From the NCBI GenBank assembly GCA_029310945.1, contig JARJFC010000119.1, forward strand, positions 1 through 5,985: DNA of 5,985 nt, in the 5' to 3' direction. Numbering within the stretch: position 1 is the first letter of the stretch; the number at the start of each line of letters is the position of its first letter. The stretch is from Leptospira sp. 96542 (GTDB taxonomy: Bacteria > Spirochaetota > Leptospiria > Leptospirales > Leptospiraceae). This document shows positions 1 through 5,985 of this stretch, piece after piece. The translations under genes were made by a program, and so were the position numbers. The notes under the pieces are model-generated. The model saw only the letters and a list, made by a program, of their open reading frames with translations. It made no database searches and was not told the DNA's origin.

Positions 1-125
1 AGGAAGCCGAGCTGTTGCAAAAGGAAACCCAGGGCACGGTGTTCCAGGGGGAGCACGAACTCGCCCGTGGCATGACGGACCACGTGCTGAAGCAATTGCT
101 GCCTGGGCACGCGCGCGGGCACTGA
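1..125 (+). CDS. 3' end of an unrecognised upstream gene (C-terminal 40 residues)
   Basis: An open frame enters the window at base 3 and ends at the TGA at 123-125, giving 40 residues that begin EAELLQKETQG and end KQLLPGHARGH. The segment is charged and mostly helix-prone (roughly ELARGMTDHVLKQLL), with a short basic, Gly/His-rich tail, as expected for the C-terminus of a soluble protein. Of the three frames, frame 1 stops at 73-75. Frame 2 stays open to about 210 but has unusual composition. Frame 3 has the codon bias of the downstream genes, so I prefer it. I do not recognise the family and assign no function. The gene is on the same strand as the transporter operon, but the 163-nt leader that follows suggests it is a separate transcription unit. 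No clear terminator follows its stop. Confidence 0.6.
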   Translation, partial: EAELLQKETQGTVFQGEHELARGMTDHVLKQLLPGHARGH

Positions 126-225
126 CTCGGCTTGCGCGCCAACCGCGCAGGTCGTGGCACCTTGAAGAAATCTTCGCTGGGAGTGAGTGGAAGTACTCCG
201 TATCCCTTTAGGTGTCCGGTGAATT

Positions 226-258
226 ACCAATGTTTGGGTGGCGCAGATATTGCATATT
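226..258 (+). promoter_or_regulatory. Weak candidate promoter/operator region in the leader of the transporter operon
   Basis: The 163-nt gap upstream of the binding-protein gene becomes AT-richer in its second half (about 46 % GC by hand count over 191-280). A poor sigma70-like pair can be drawn: TTGGGT at 234-239 and TATTCC at 255-260, with a 15-nt spacer. Two small inverted repeats lie on it: CCAA-TGT-TTGG at 227-237 and ATAT-TGC-ATAT at 247-257. These could be chance or could be operator half-sites. The case rests mostly on position, since this is the only sizeable gap before the five genes. No match is strong enough to name a regulator. Confidence 0.2.
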
Positions 259-288
259 CCGCGCTTTACAACTTTCAGGTGACACCCG

Positions 289-1860
289 ATGAAATTGAAA
301 CTAGTTGTACTGTTTGCCGCCTGTGCGATTGGCATGAGTGGCTTGCACGCCAAGACGTTCAAGTGGTCCAGCGCCAGTGACATCGCGACCTGGGACATTC
401 ATTCCCAGAACAATGCGTTGCAAAGCGGCATCCATGCCGCCGTCTATGAAAGCCTGGTCTATTACAACAGCCGCACCTTCAAGGTCGAGCCCGTACTCGC
501 CACGGCCTGGACCCAGGTCACGCCGACCCAGCTGCGGGTGACTCTGCGCACCGGGGTCAAGTTCCACGACGGCTCTGCCTTCACGGCGGACGACGCCGTG
601 TTTTCGCTCCAGCGTGCCATGGCGCCCACATCCAAGTTCACCCCCTTCATTCAGGGGATTGATCGGGTGGTCAAGGTCAACGCCAACACCATCGATGTCT
701 TCACCAAGGCTCCCAATCCAGTGCTGCTCAACCAGATGACCGAGTTGCGCATGATGAGCAAGGCCTGGGCCGAGAAAAACAAATCGGTGGAGCCCAAGGA
801 CATCACGGCACCTGAAGAGAACTATGCCCACCGCAACGCCAACGGCACGGGGCCCTACACGCTCAAGGAGTGGGTGCCCGATCAGCGCCTGGTCCTGAGC
901 AAGAACCCGAATTGGTGGGGGACCGCGCCGACCAATGTGACTGAGATCGTCTACACCCCGGTGCGCGCCGTGGCCACCCGCATGGCCGCCCTGCTGTCGG
1001 GCGAAGTGGACTTGGTTCTTGATCCCAGTCCTCAGGATTTGCCACGCGTGCGCGGTCAGACCGGTCTGAAGGTGCTTGACGGGGTGGAGAACCGCACCAT
1101 CTTCTTCGGCATGGACCAGTACCGTGATGAGCTGGTGGGCAGCAATATCAAGGGGAAAAACCCCCTGAAGGATTTGCGCGTGCGCAAAGCCCTCTACCAG
1201 GCCATCGACACGGCCGCCATCTCGCGCGTGACCATGCGAGGCCTGGGCGAACCCACAGGTGCGCTGGTGGCGCCGCAAGTCGCCGGCTGGGCTGAATCCG
1301 TTCACAAGCGCATGCCCTATGACGTCGCCTCCGCGCAGAAGCTTCTGGCCGATGCGGGCTACAAGGACGGATTCGAGGTTGACCTGGCGTGCCCCAACAA
1401 CCGCTACATCAATGATGAAGCCATCTGCCAGGCGGTGACCGCCATGTGGGCGCGCATCGGCGTGAAAGCCAAGCTGCGCACCCTGCCGCTGGTCACGTAC
1501 TTCCCGATGATCCAGCGCAACGAAGCCAGCATCTACATGCTGGGCTGGGGCGTGCCGACCTTCGACGCGATGTATTCCCTGCAATCGCTGGTGCGCACGG
1601 TCGGCGAAGGCGGTGACGGCAACTACAACCTGGGCCGTTACAGCAACCCCAAGATGGATGCGCTGATCGACAAGGCCAAGGTCGAGATCGACCTCAACGC
1701 CCGCCTGCGCCTGTTGACCGAAGCCTTGCAGTTGCAGAACGACGACGTGGCGCACATCCCGCTGCACAACCAGGTCATCCCCTGGGCGATGAAGAGCAAC
1801 ATCGAGGTCGTGCACCGCGCGGACAACCGCCTCGACTGGCGCCTCATCAAGGTCAATTGA
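289..1860 (+). CDS. Periplasmic substrate-binding protein of a peptide/nickel-type ABC importer (SBP_bac_5 family)
   Basis: This is the extracytoplasmic receptor that captures the substrate and delivers it to the permease pair encoded next. The 523-residue product is normal for the family. Residues 1-21 form a Sec signal peptide: basic start MKLK, hydrophobic core LVVLFAACAIG, and likely cleavage after SGLHA. Cys12 lies too early and in too poor a context (LFAAC) for a convincing lipobox, so I expect a free periplasmic protein. Family hallmarks are the signature around GVKFHDGSAFTADD (89-102), NGTGPYTLKEW (185-195), NPNWWG (206-211), DLRVRKALYQAID (295-307), LLADAGY (352-358) and YSNPKMDALI (451-460). 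The ATG at 289 is preceded by AGGTGA at 277-282 with a 6-nt spacer, which fixes the start. Cluster C binding proteins take di- and oligopeptides, nickel, opines, glutathione or sugars. The full ABCDF set suggests peptides, but the ligand cannot be read from sequence. Confidence 0.95.
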   Translation: MKLKLVVLFAACAIGMSGLHAKTFKWSSASDIATWDIHSQNNALQSGIHAAVYESLVYYNSRTFKVEPVLATAWTQVTPTQLRVTLRTGVKFHDGSAFTADDAVFSLQRAMAPTSKFTPFIQGIDRVVKVNANTIDVFTKAPNPVLLNQMTELRMMSKAWAEKNKSVEPKDITAPEENYAHRNANGTGPYTLKEWVPDQRLVLSKNPNWWGTAPTNVTEIVYTPVRAVATRMAALLSGEVDLVLDPSPQDLPRVRGQTGLKVLDGVENRTIFFGMDQYRDELVGSNIKGKNPLKDLRVRKALYQAIDTAAISRVTMRGLGEPTGALVAPQVAGWAESVHKRMPYDVASAQKLLADAGYKDGFEVDLACPNNRYINDEAICQAVTAMWARIGVKAKLRTLPLVTYFPMIQRNEASIYMLGWGVPTFDAMYSLQSLVRTVGEGGDGNYNLGRYSNPKMDALIDKAKVEIDLNARLRLLTEALQLQNDDVAHIPLHNQVIPWAMKSNIEVVHRADNRLDWRLIKVN

Positions 1861-1878
1861 TCTCGACGGGACTGTCGC

Positions 1879-2859
1879 GTGTTCGCGTACATCGTCAGAC
1901 GCCTGGCCCAGGCGGCGGTGGTCATGGCCGCCGTCGCCTTCATCTCCTTCCTGCTGTTCCAGTATGTGGGCGACCCCATCGTCTACCTGCTGGGTCAGGA
2001 CGCCACGCCCGAGCAGGTGCGACGCTTGCGCGCCGAGCTGGGCTTGGACCAGCCGTTCTTCGTCCAGTTCGGGCATTTCCTGGCGAATGCCATCCAGGGT
2101 GAGTTTGGCGTGAGCTTGCGGCAGGGCGTCCAGGTCTCCGGCCTGATCGCCGAGCGCCTGCCCGCCACGTTGGAGCTGGTCTTCGTCGCGGGCGTGCTCT
2201 CCTTGCTGGTCGGCGTACCGATGGGGGTGTACGCCGCGTTGCGGCGCGGCACCTTCACAAGCCAGGTCTTCATGACGATCTCGCTGCTGGGCGTGTCGTT
2301 GCCGACCTTCCTGATCGGCATCCTGCTCATCCTGGTGTTCGCCGTCACGCTGGGCTGGCTGCCCAGTTTCGGACGCGGTGAGGTGGTGCAGTGGGGTTGG
2401 TGGAGCAGTGGCCTGCTGACGACCAAGGGGTGGCGGCATGTCATCCTGCCCGCCGTCACCCTGGCCATCTTCCAGCTCACGCTCATCATGCGCCTGGTGC
2501 GCGCCGAGATGCTGGAGGTGCTGCGCACCGACTACATCAAGTTCGCGCGCGCCCGGGGCTTGAGCAACCGGGTGGTGCACTTCGGTCACGCGCTCAAGAA
2601 CACCCTGGTGCCCGTGATGACCATCACGGGCCTGCAACTGGGTGGGCTGATCGCCTTCGCCATCATCACCGAGACCGTGTTCCAGTGGCCGGGCATGGGC
2701 CTCCTGTTCATCCAGGCGGTCACCTTCGCCGACATCCCGGTGATGGCGGCCTACCTCTGCCTCACCGCGCTGATCTTCGTGATCATCAACCTGATCGTGG
2801 ACCTGCTGTACTTCGCCGTCGACCCGCGTCTGCGTGTGGACAAGGCGGGTGGCCACTGA
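1879..2859 (+). CDS. DppB-like permease subunit of the peptide-type ABC importer
   Basis: This is one of the two inner-membrane subunits that form the translocation channel. It has 326 residues, usual for DppB/OppB-type proteins. The N-terminus MFAYIVRRL is the classic start of this subfamily. About six membrane segments can be seen: near 10-30, 98-120, 133-157, 188-206, 247-266 and 289-312. The periplasmic region after the first contains GDP at 31-33 and LGLDQPFFVQF at 54-64. The cytoplasmic coupling (EAA) loop is TDYIKFARARGLSNR (217-231), followed by HALKNTLVPV (237-246), and FQWPGMG (268-274) is the conserved B-subunit motif. The start is GTG at 1879, 18 nt after the binding-protein stop and in the same frame. 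A weak GGGA at 1868-1871 lies 7 nt upstream. The next in-frame ATG (1924) would remove the conserved MFAYIVRRL and part of the first membrane segment, so GTG is preferred. Confidence 0.94.
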   Translation: MFAYIVRRLAQAAVVMAAVAFISFLLFQYVGDPIVYLLGQDATPEQVRRLRAELGLDQPFFVQFGHFLANAIQGEFGVSLRQGVQVSGLIAERLPATLELVFVAGVLSLLVGVPMGVYAALRRGTFTSQVFMTISLLGVSLPTFLIGILLILVFAVTLGWLPSFGRGEVVQWGWWSSGLLTTKGWRHVILPAVTLAIFQLTLIMRLVRAEMLEVLRTDYIKFARARGLSNRVVHFGHALKNTLVPVMTITGLQLGGLIAFAIITETVFQWPGMGLLFIQAVTFADIPVMAAYLCLTALIFVIINLIVDLLYFAVDPRLRVDKAGGH

Positions 2860-2873
2860 AAACGAATCTCCGC

Positions 2874-3785
2874 ATGAAAGCTCTATTCCTGCGTTGGCTG
2901 GACAGCGACATCGCCTACAGCTTTCGCACCTCACCCGTGGCCATCGTGGCCGCGTTGATCGCCTTCGTCTGCCTCTTTTGCGCGGTCTTCGCGCCCTGGG
3001 TGGCGCCGCACAATCCATTCGATCTGAGTACCCTGGAGCTGGGCAACGCGCGCCTGCCGCCCGCCTGGCTGGCCGATGGCAACGCGGCTTTCCCCCTGGG
3101 CACGGACGACCAGGGACGCGACATCCTCTCCGCCCTGATGTACGGCGCGCGGATCTCGCTCGCGGTCGGCCTGGCCTCGGTCACACTGTCGGTGGTCATC
3201 GGCGTGGCCCTGGGCCTGCTGGCCGGTTTCCTCGGCGGTTGGGTCGACGGTCTGTTGATGCGCCTGTGCGATGTGATGCTGTCCTTCCCCGCCATCCTGA
3301 TCGCCTTGCTGATCGCTGGCGTGGGCCGTGCCTTGTTTCCCAACGCGCACGAAACGCTGGCCTTCGGCGTGCTCATCGTCTCCATCACGCTCACCGGCTG
3401 GGTGCAGTACGCGCGCACAGTGCGTGGCTCCACGCTGGTGGAACGCAACAAGGAATACGTGCAGGCCGCGCGTGTGACCGGCGTCGCGCCACTGCGCATC
3501 ATGCGCCGCCATGTGCTGCCGAATGTGATGGGCCCCGTGCTGGTGCTGGCGACCATCCAGGTGGCCACGTCCATCATCACCGAGGCCACGCTGAGCTTCC
3601 TGGGCGTGGGCGCGCCACCCACTTCGCCCTCGCTGGGCACGCTGATCCGCGTGGGCAACGACTACCTGTTTTCGGGGGAATGGTGGATCACCATCTTCCC
3701 GGGCGTGATGCTGGTGCTGATCGCCCTGTCCGTCAACCTGCTGGGCGACTGGTTGCGTGACGCCCTCAACCCCCGACTGAGATGA
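2874..3785 (+). CDS. DppC-like permease subunit of the peptide-type ABC importer
   Basis: This is the second channel-forming inner-membrane subunit, partner of the DppB-like protein. From the ATG at 2874 it has 303 residues. The frame is open much further upstream (to 2391), but that part lies inside the preceding permease gene and is not membrane-protein-like. The ATG gives the expected short cytoplasmic lead MKALFLRWLDSD. An OppC-type N-terminal region with one membrane segment (about 21-43) precedes the core domain. Then come LGTDDQGRDILSALMYGAR (75-93), the hallmark of C subunits, and about five more membrane segments. The coupling loop is EYVQAARVTGVAPLRIMRRH (194-213). LSFLGVGAPPTSPSLGTL (240-257) and the ending LLGDWLRDALNPRLR (289-303) are family-typical. 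The gap from the upstream stop is 14 nt with no good Shine-Dalgarno, so translation probably depends on coupling. Confidence 0.94.
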   Translation: MKALFLRWLDSDIAYSFRTSPVAIVAALIAFVCLFCAVFAPWVAPHNPFDLSTLELGNARLPPAWLADGNAAFPLGTDDQGRDILSALMYGARISLAVGLASVTLSVVIGVALGLLAGFLGGWVDGLLMRLCDVMLSFPAILIALLIAGVGRALFPNAHETLAFGVLIVSITLTGWVQYARTVRGSTLVERNKEYVQAARVTGVAPLRIMRRHVLPNVMGPVLVLATIQVATSIITEATLSFLGVGAPPTSPSLGTLIRVGNDYLFSGEWWITIFPGVMLVLIALSVNLLGDWLRDALNPRLR

Positions 3786-3792
3786 ATCGCGC

Positions 3793-4782
3793 ATGAGCCT
3801 CTTGCAAATCAAGAACCTGGTCGTTGAATTTCCCACCCGGCGCGGCACCTTACGCGCGCTGGACGACGTTTCCTTCGACATCGCGCCCGGCGAAATCCTG
3901 GGCGTGGTGGGCGAGTCCGGCGCCGGCAAGTCGCTGACCGGCGCCGCCATCATCGGCTTGCTGGAGCCGCCCGGTCGCGTGGCCGGCGGGCAGATCCTGC
4001 TCGAAGGCCGGCGCATCGACGACCTGCCGCCCGACGAGATGCGCAAGATCCGCGGTCGTCGCATCGGCGCGATCTTCCAGGACCCGCTGACCTCGCTGAA
4101 TCCGCTGTATTCAGTCGGGCGCCAATTGATCGAGACCATCACCACCCACCTGCCCCTGAGCCGGTCCGAGGCGCGCCAGCGCGCCATCCAGTTGCTGAGC
4201 GACACCGGCATCCCGGCCGCCGAGCAGCGCATCGACCACTACCCGCACCAGTTCTCGGGCGGCATGCGCCAGCGCGTGGTGATCGCGCTCGCGCTGGCCG
4301 CCGAACCGCAGCTGATCGTGGCCGATGAACCGACCACCGCCTTGGATGTGTCCATCCAGGCGCAGATCATTTCGCTGCTCAAGACCATCTGCAAGCAGCG
4401 TGGCGCGGCCGTCATGCTGATCACGCACGACATGGGCGTGATCGCCGAGACCTGCGACCGCGTGGCCGTGATGTACGCGGGGCGGGTGGCCGAGATCGGA
4501 CCGGTGGACCAGGTCATCAACCATCCGTCGCATCCCTACACCGCGGGACTCATGGCCTGCATCCCCGACATGACCGAAGACCGCGAACGGCTCAACCAGA
4601 TCGACGGCGCCATGCCGCGCCTCAACGCCATTCCGCGCGGCTGCGCCTTCAATCCGCGCTGCCCGCGCAAGATCGACCGCTGCACCGTGGACCGTCCTGA
4701 CTTGATGGATGCTGGTGCCACCCGCGCGGCCTGCTGGTTGCACGCCGATGCCGCGCAGGCGCTGGCGGGGAGGGCGGCATGA
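3793..4782 (+). CDS. DppD-like ATP-binding subunit of the peptide-type ABC importer
   Basis: This cytoplasmic ATPase binds and hydrolyses ATP to drive import, pairing with the DppF-like subunit. It has 329 residues, normal for the family. The catalytic motifs are intact: Walker A GESGAGKS (40-47), Q-loop Gln96 in FQDP, ABC signature FSGGMRQR (154-161), Walker B LIVADEP (174-180) with catalytic Glu179, D-loop TALD (182-185) and switch His212. The C-terminal oligopeptide-transporter extension starts at HPYTAGLM (247-254). It carries Cys284, Cys290, Cys297 and Cys314 in the pattern CxFxPRC-x6-C-x16-C, which ligates a [4Fe-4S] cluster in some structurally studied homologues. Whether it does so here is inferred. 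The ATG lies 7 nt after the DppC-like stop. The upstream GAGATGA is only a weak ribosome site, so translation is probably coupled. The gene's own 3' end overlaps the next by 4 nt. Confidence 0.96.
   Translation: MSLLQIKNLVVEFPTRRGTLRALDDVSFDIAPGEILGVVGESGAGKSLTGAAIIGLLEPPGRVAGGQILLEGRRIDDLPPDEMRKIRGRRIGAIFQDPLTSLNPLYSVGRQLIETITTHLPLSRSEARQRAIQLLSDTGIPAAEQRIDHYPHQFSGGMRQRVVIALALAAEPQLIVADEPTTALDVSIQAQIISLLKTICKQRGAAVMLITHDMGVIAETCDRVAVMYAGRVAEIGPVDQVINHPSHPYTAGLMACIPDMTEDRERLNQIDGAMPRLNAIPRGCAFNPRCPRKIDRCTVDRPDLMDAGATRAACWLHADAAQALAGRAA
4767..4774 (+). promoter_or_regulatory. Strong Shine-Dalgarno sequence for the DppF-like gene, inside the end of the DppD-like gene
   Basis: GGGGAGGG contains a perfect GGAGG at 4769-4773, 5 nt before the ATG at 4779. 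That ATG overlaps the preceding stop as ATGA. The site supports the 4779 start, and it is the strongest ribosome site seen in the operon. It encodes the Gly-Arg part of the C-terminal GRAA of the DppD-like protein. Confidence 0.75.
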
Positions 4783-5786
4783 GCGCGGTGCCATCCCGTC
4801 CCCTGGTCATCGCCTCCGACCTGGCGCGGACCTTCGATGTCTCGGCGCCCTGGCTCAACCGCGTGCTGGAGCGCAAGCCCCGGCAACTGCTCAAGGCCGT
4901 GGATGGCGTGAGCTTCGAGATCGAGAAAGGCAAGACCCTGGCCTTGGTGGGTGAATCGGGCTGCGGCAAGAGCACGGTGGCGCGCCTGCTGGTGGGCCTG
5001 TACGCGCCCACGCGCGGTGGTTTCGAATTCGACGGCCAGGACGCGCACGCGGCCTTCAAGACCGCCGAAGGCCGCCAGTTGCGCCGCCGCATCCAGATGA
5101 TTTTTCAGGACCCCTACGCCAGCCTGAACCCCCGCTGGAAGGTGGAGGCCATCATCGCCGAGCCGCTGCGCGAGCACGGCATCCTGAACGACGCCCCAGC
5201 CATCAAGGCGCGCGTGGGCGAACTGCTGCAGTCCGTGGGCCTGAGCCCGCTGGACATGGTGAAGTACCCGCACCAGTTCTCGGGCGGGCAGCGTCAGCGC
5301 ATCTCGATCGCGCGCGCCCTGGCGACCCAGCCCGATTTCCTGGTCTGCGATGAACCGACCTCGGCGCTCGATGTCTCGGTGCAGGCGCAGGTGCTCAACA
5401 TCATGAAGGACCTGCAGCGCGCGCGGGGCCTGACCTACCTGTTCATCAGCCACAACCTGGCCGTGGTGCGCCATGTGAGCGACCAGGTGGGCGTGATGTA
5501 CCTGGGCCGCCTGGTGGAACTGGCCGACAAGGCCACACTCTTCAGCACCCCGCGCCACCCCTACACGCGCATGCTGCTGGACGCCATCCCCGACATGCGC
5601 AAGACCGGCAAGTCCCGCACCCCGGTGTCGGGCGAGGTGCCCAATCCGCTGAACCCGCCCACCGGCTGCGCCTTCCACCCGCGCTGCCCCTTCGCCAATG
5701 CGCGTTGCAGCAGCGAGCGCCCCGTGGTCCAGCCCATCGGTGGCGTGCGCGTGGCCTGCCACGCGGTGGAGGAAGGGCGGATCTGA
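4779..5786 (+). CDS. DppF-like ATP-binding subunit of the peptide-type ABC importer
   Basis: This is the second cytoplasmic ATPase, expected to form a heterodimer with the DppD-like subunit on the permease coupling loops. It has 335 residues. Motifs are complete: Walker A GESGCGKS (58-65), Q-loop Gln110 in FQDP, signature FSGGQRQR (167-174), Walker B LVCDEP (188-193) with Glu192, D-loop SALD (195-198) and switch His225. The segment [15 protein letters not shown] (22-36), between the first strand and [12 protein letters not shown], is typical of F-type subunits and helps tell it from the D type. The C-terminal extension begins at HPYTRMLL (260-267). It carries Cys297, Cys303, Cys310 and Cys327, the same four-cysteine pattern as its partner, again suggesting an iron-sulphur cluster. 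The start overlaps the upstream gene by ATGA and has its own strong ribosome site. This is the last gene of the operon within the window. Confidence 0.96.
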   Translation: MSAVPSRPLVIASDLARTFDVSAPWLNRVLERKPRQLLKAVDGVSFEIEKGKTLALVGESGCGKSTVARLLVGLYAPTRGGFEFDGQDAHAAFKTAEGRQLRRRIQMIFQDPYASLNPRWKVEAIIAEPLREHGILNDAPAIKARVGELLQSVGLSPLDMVKYPHQFSGGQRQRISIARALATQPDFLVCDEPTSALDVSVQAQVLNIMKDLQRARGLTYLFISHNLAVVRHVSDQVGVMYLGRLVELADKATLFSTPRHPYTRMLLDAIPDMRKTGKSRTPVSGEVPNPLNPPTGCAFHPRCPFANARCSSERPVVQPIGGVRVACHAVEEGRI

Positions 5787-5985
5787 GCGCGGCGCGGCGG
5801 TGTCTCAGACCCCGCGTGCCCGCTCCGCGTGAAAGCGCGCGGTGTAGGTGGCAAACGCTTAACGAACATGAAGAGAAGCCAAAGATAGGGCTTGCAAAAG
5901 CCATTCACGAACATTGTATCAATTCGAAAACGGGCGAAGAAACTTGTAATGTGTGTTTTGTTACTTGCCCAATCGAAAAAACAGT
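5787..5985. other. Non-coding tail downstream of the operon, GC-rich then AT-rich
   Basis: No credible gene is seen here on either strand. Minus-strand frames reaching into it continue antisense into the DppF-like gene and look like composition artefacts. The first part (to about 5850) is GC-rich and contains a small inverted repeat, CCGCG (5825-5829) with CGCGG (5838-5842). This has no T-run after it, so I do not call a terminator. From about 5881 the GC content drops to about 38 % by hand count. A -10-like TGTAAT (5945-5950, 5 of 6 to consensus) could belong to a + strand promoter for a gene beyond the window, but its partner TTCGAA (5923-5928, 16-nt spacer) is a poor -35. The transition probably marks the boundary of the next transcription unit. 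Confidence 0.5.
5862..5914 (+). repeat. Pair of short direct repeats ACGAACAT flanking a small hairpin
   Basis: ACGAACAT occurs at 5862-5869 and again at 5907-5914, 45 nt apart start to start. With one mismatch the match extends leftward as TTNACGAACAT. Between them is the inverted repeat GGCTT-GCAA-AAGCC (5889-5902), and an alternative arm AAGCC lies at 5876-5880, so two mutually exclusive small stems are possible. The function is unknown. It could be a binding-site pair, part of a longer dispersed repeat, or chance in AT-rich sequence. Confidence 0.35.

Noticed and set aside
132..380. 82-codon + strand open frame across the leader
   Set aside because: It overlaps the start of the binding-protein gene in another frame, its product has no recognisable features, and I see no clear ribosome site before it.
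1152..1165. Perfect GGGG-AAAAA-CCCC hairpin resembling a terminator stem
   Set aside because: It lies within the binding-protein coding sequence (encoding KGKNPL) and has no T-run after it.
2391..2873. Possible 161-residue N-terminal extension of the DppC-like permease
   Set aside because: The frame is open, but it lies inside the DppB-like gene and its translation is an Arg/His/Pro-rich shadow. The ATG at 2874 gives the normal family N-terminus and length.
301..3018. Very long minus-strand open frame (905 codons) opposite the binding-protein and first permease genes, and similar long antisense frames over the ATPase genes
   Set aside because: GC-rich codon bias on the + strand removes stop codons from the antisense frames. 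The translations are rich in His, Gln, Asp, Arg and Gly with no recognisable domains, and the + strand frames are clear family members.
5793..5842. GC-rich inverted repeats after the last gene as an intrinsic terminator
   Set aside because: CGCGG/CCGCG stems are short, and neither is followed by a run of T on the + strand. In such GC-rich sequence they are expected by chance.
5542..5914. Minus-strand frames starting in the tail (for example a product beginning [14 protein letters not shown])
   Set aside because: Only the first 20-40 codons lie outside the DppF-like gene and the rest is antisense to it, with Arg/Ala/Gly-rich composition and no recognisable domain.

Overview
The window is a GC-rich (clearly above 60 % in the coding part), strongly codon-biased stretch of proteobacterial chromosome. 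The protein sequences, together with the C/G-ending codons, fit a betaproteobacterium of the Burkholderiales (Comamonadaceae-like). That placement is inferred from style and family resemblance, not from a marker gene.

Layout, all on the + strand: (1) bases 1-125 hold the last 40 codons of an unrecognised upstream gene. (2) Bases 126-288 are a non-coding leader, more AT-rich in its second half, ending in a good Shine-Dalgarno sequence. (3) Bases 289-5786 are five tightly packed genes forming a complete peptide/nickel-type (Dpp/Opp family) ABC importer. In order they are a periplasmic substrate-binding protein, a DppB-like permease, a DppC-like permease, a DppD-like ATPase and a DppF-like ATPase. 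Gaps between the genes are 18, 14, 7 and -4 nt, so they almost certainly form one transcript with coupled translation. (4) Bases 5787-5985 are a non-coding tail. It starts GC-rich and falls to about 38 % GC (hand count, 5881-5985), with a direct repeat and short inverted repeats but no convincing terminator.

How the genes work together: the binding protein is exported to the periplasm, captures a substrate (probably a short peptide or similar small molecule) and docks on the two-permease channel. The two cytoplasmic ATPases each carry a full set of catalytic motifs and power uptake. Both ATPases also keep the four-cysteine C-terminal motif that holds a [4Fe-4S] cluster in some members of this family. 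The true substrate cannot be read from the sequence.

I looked for an undescribed system and did not find one. This is an intact, canonical transporter operon, and the only unexplained sequence is the AT-rich tail and the leader. The very long minus-strand reading frames are artefacts of GC-rich codon usage.
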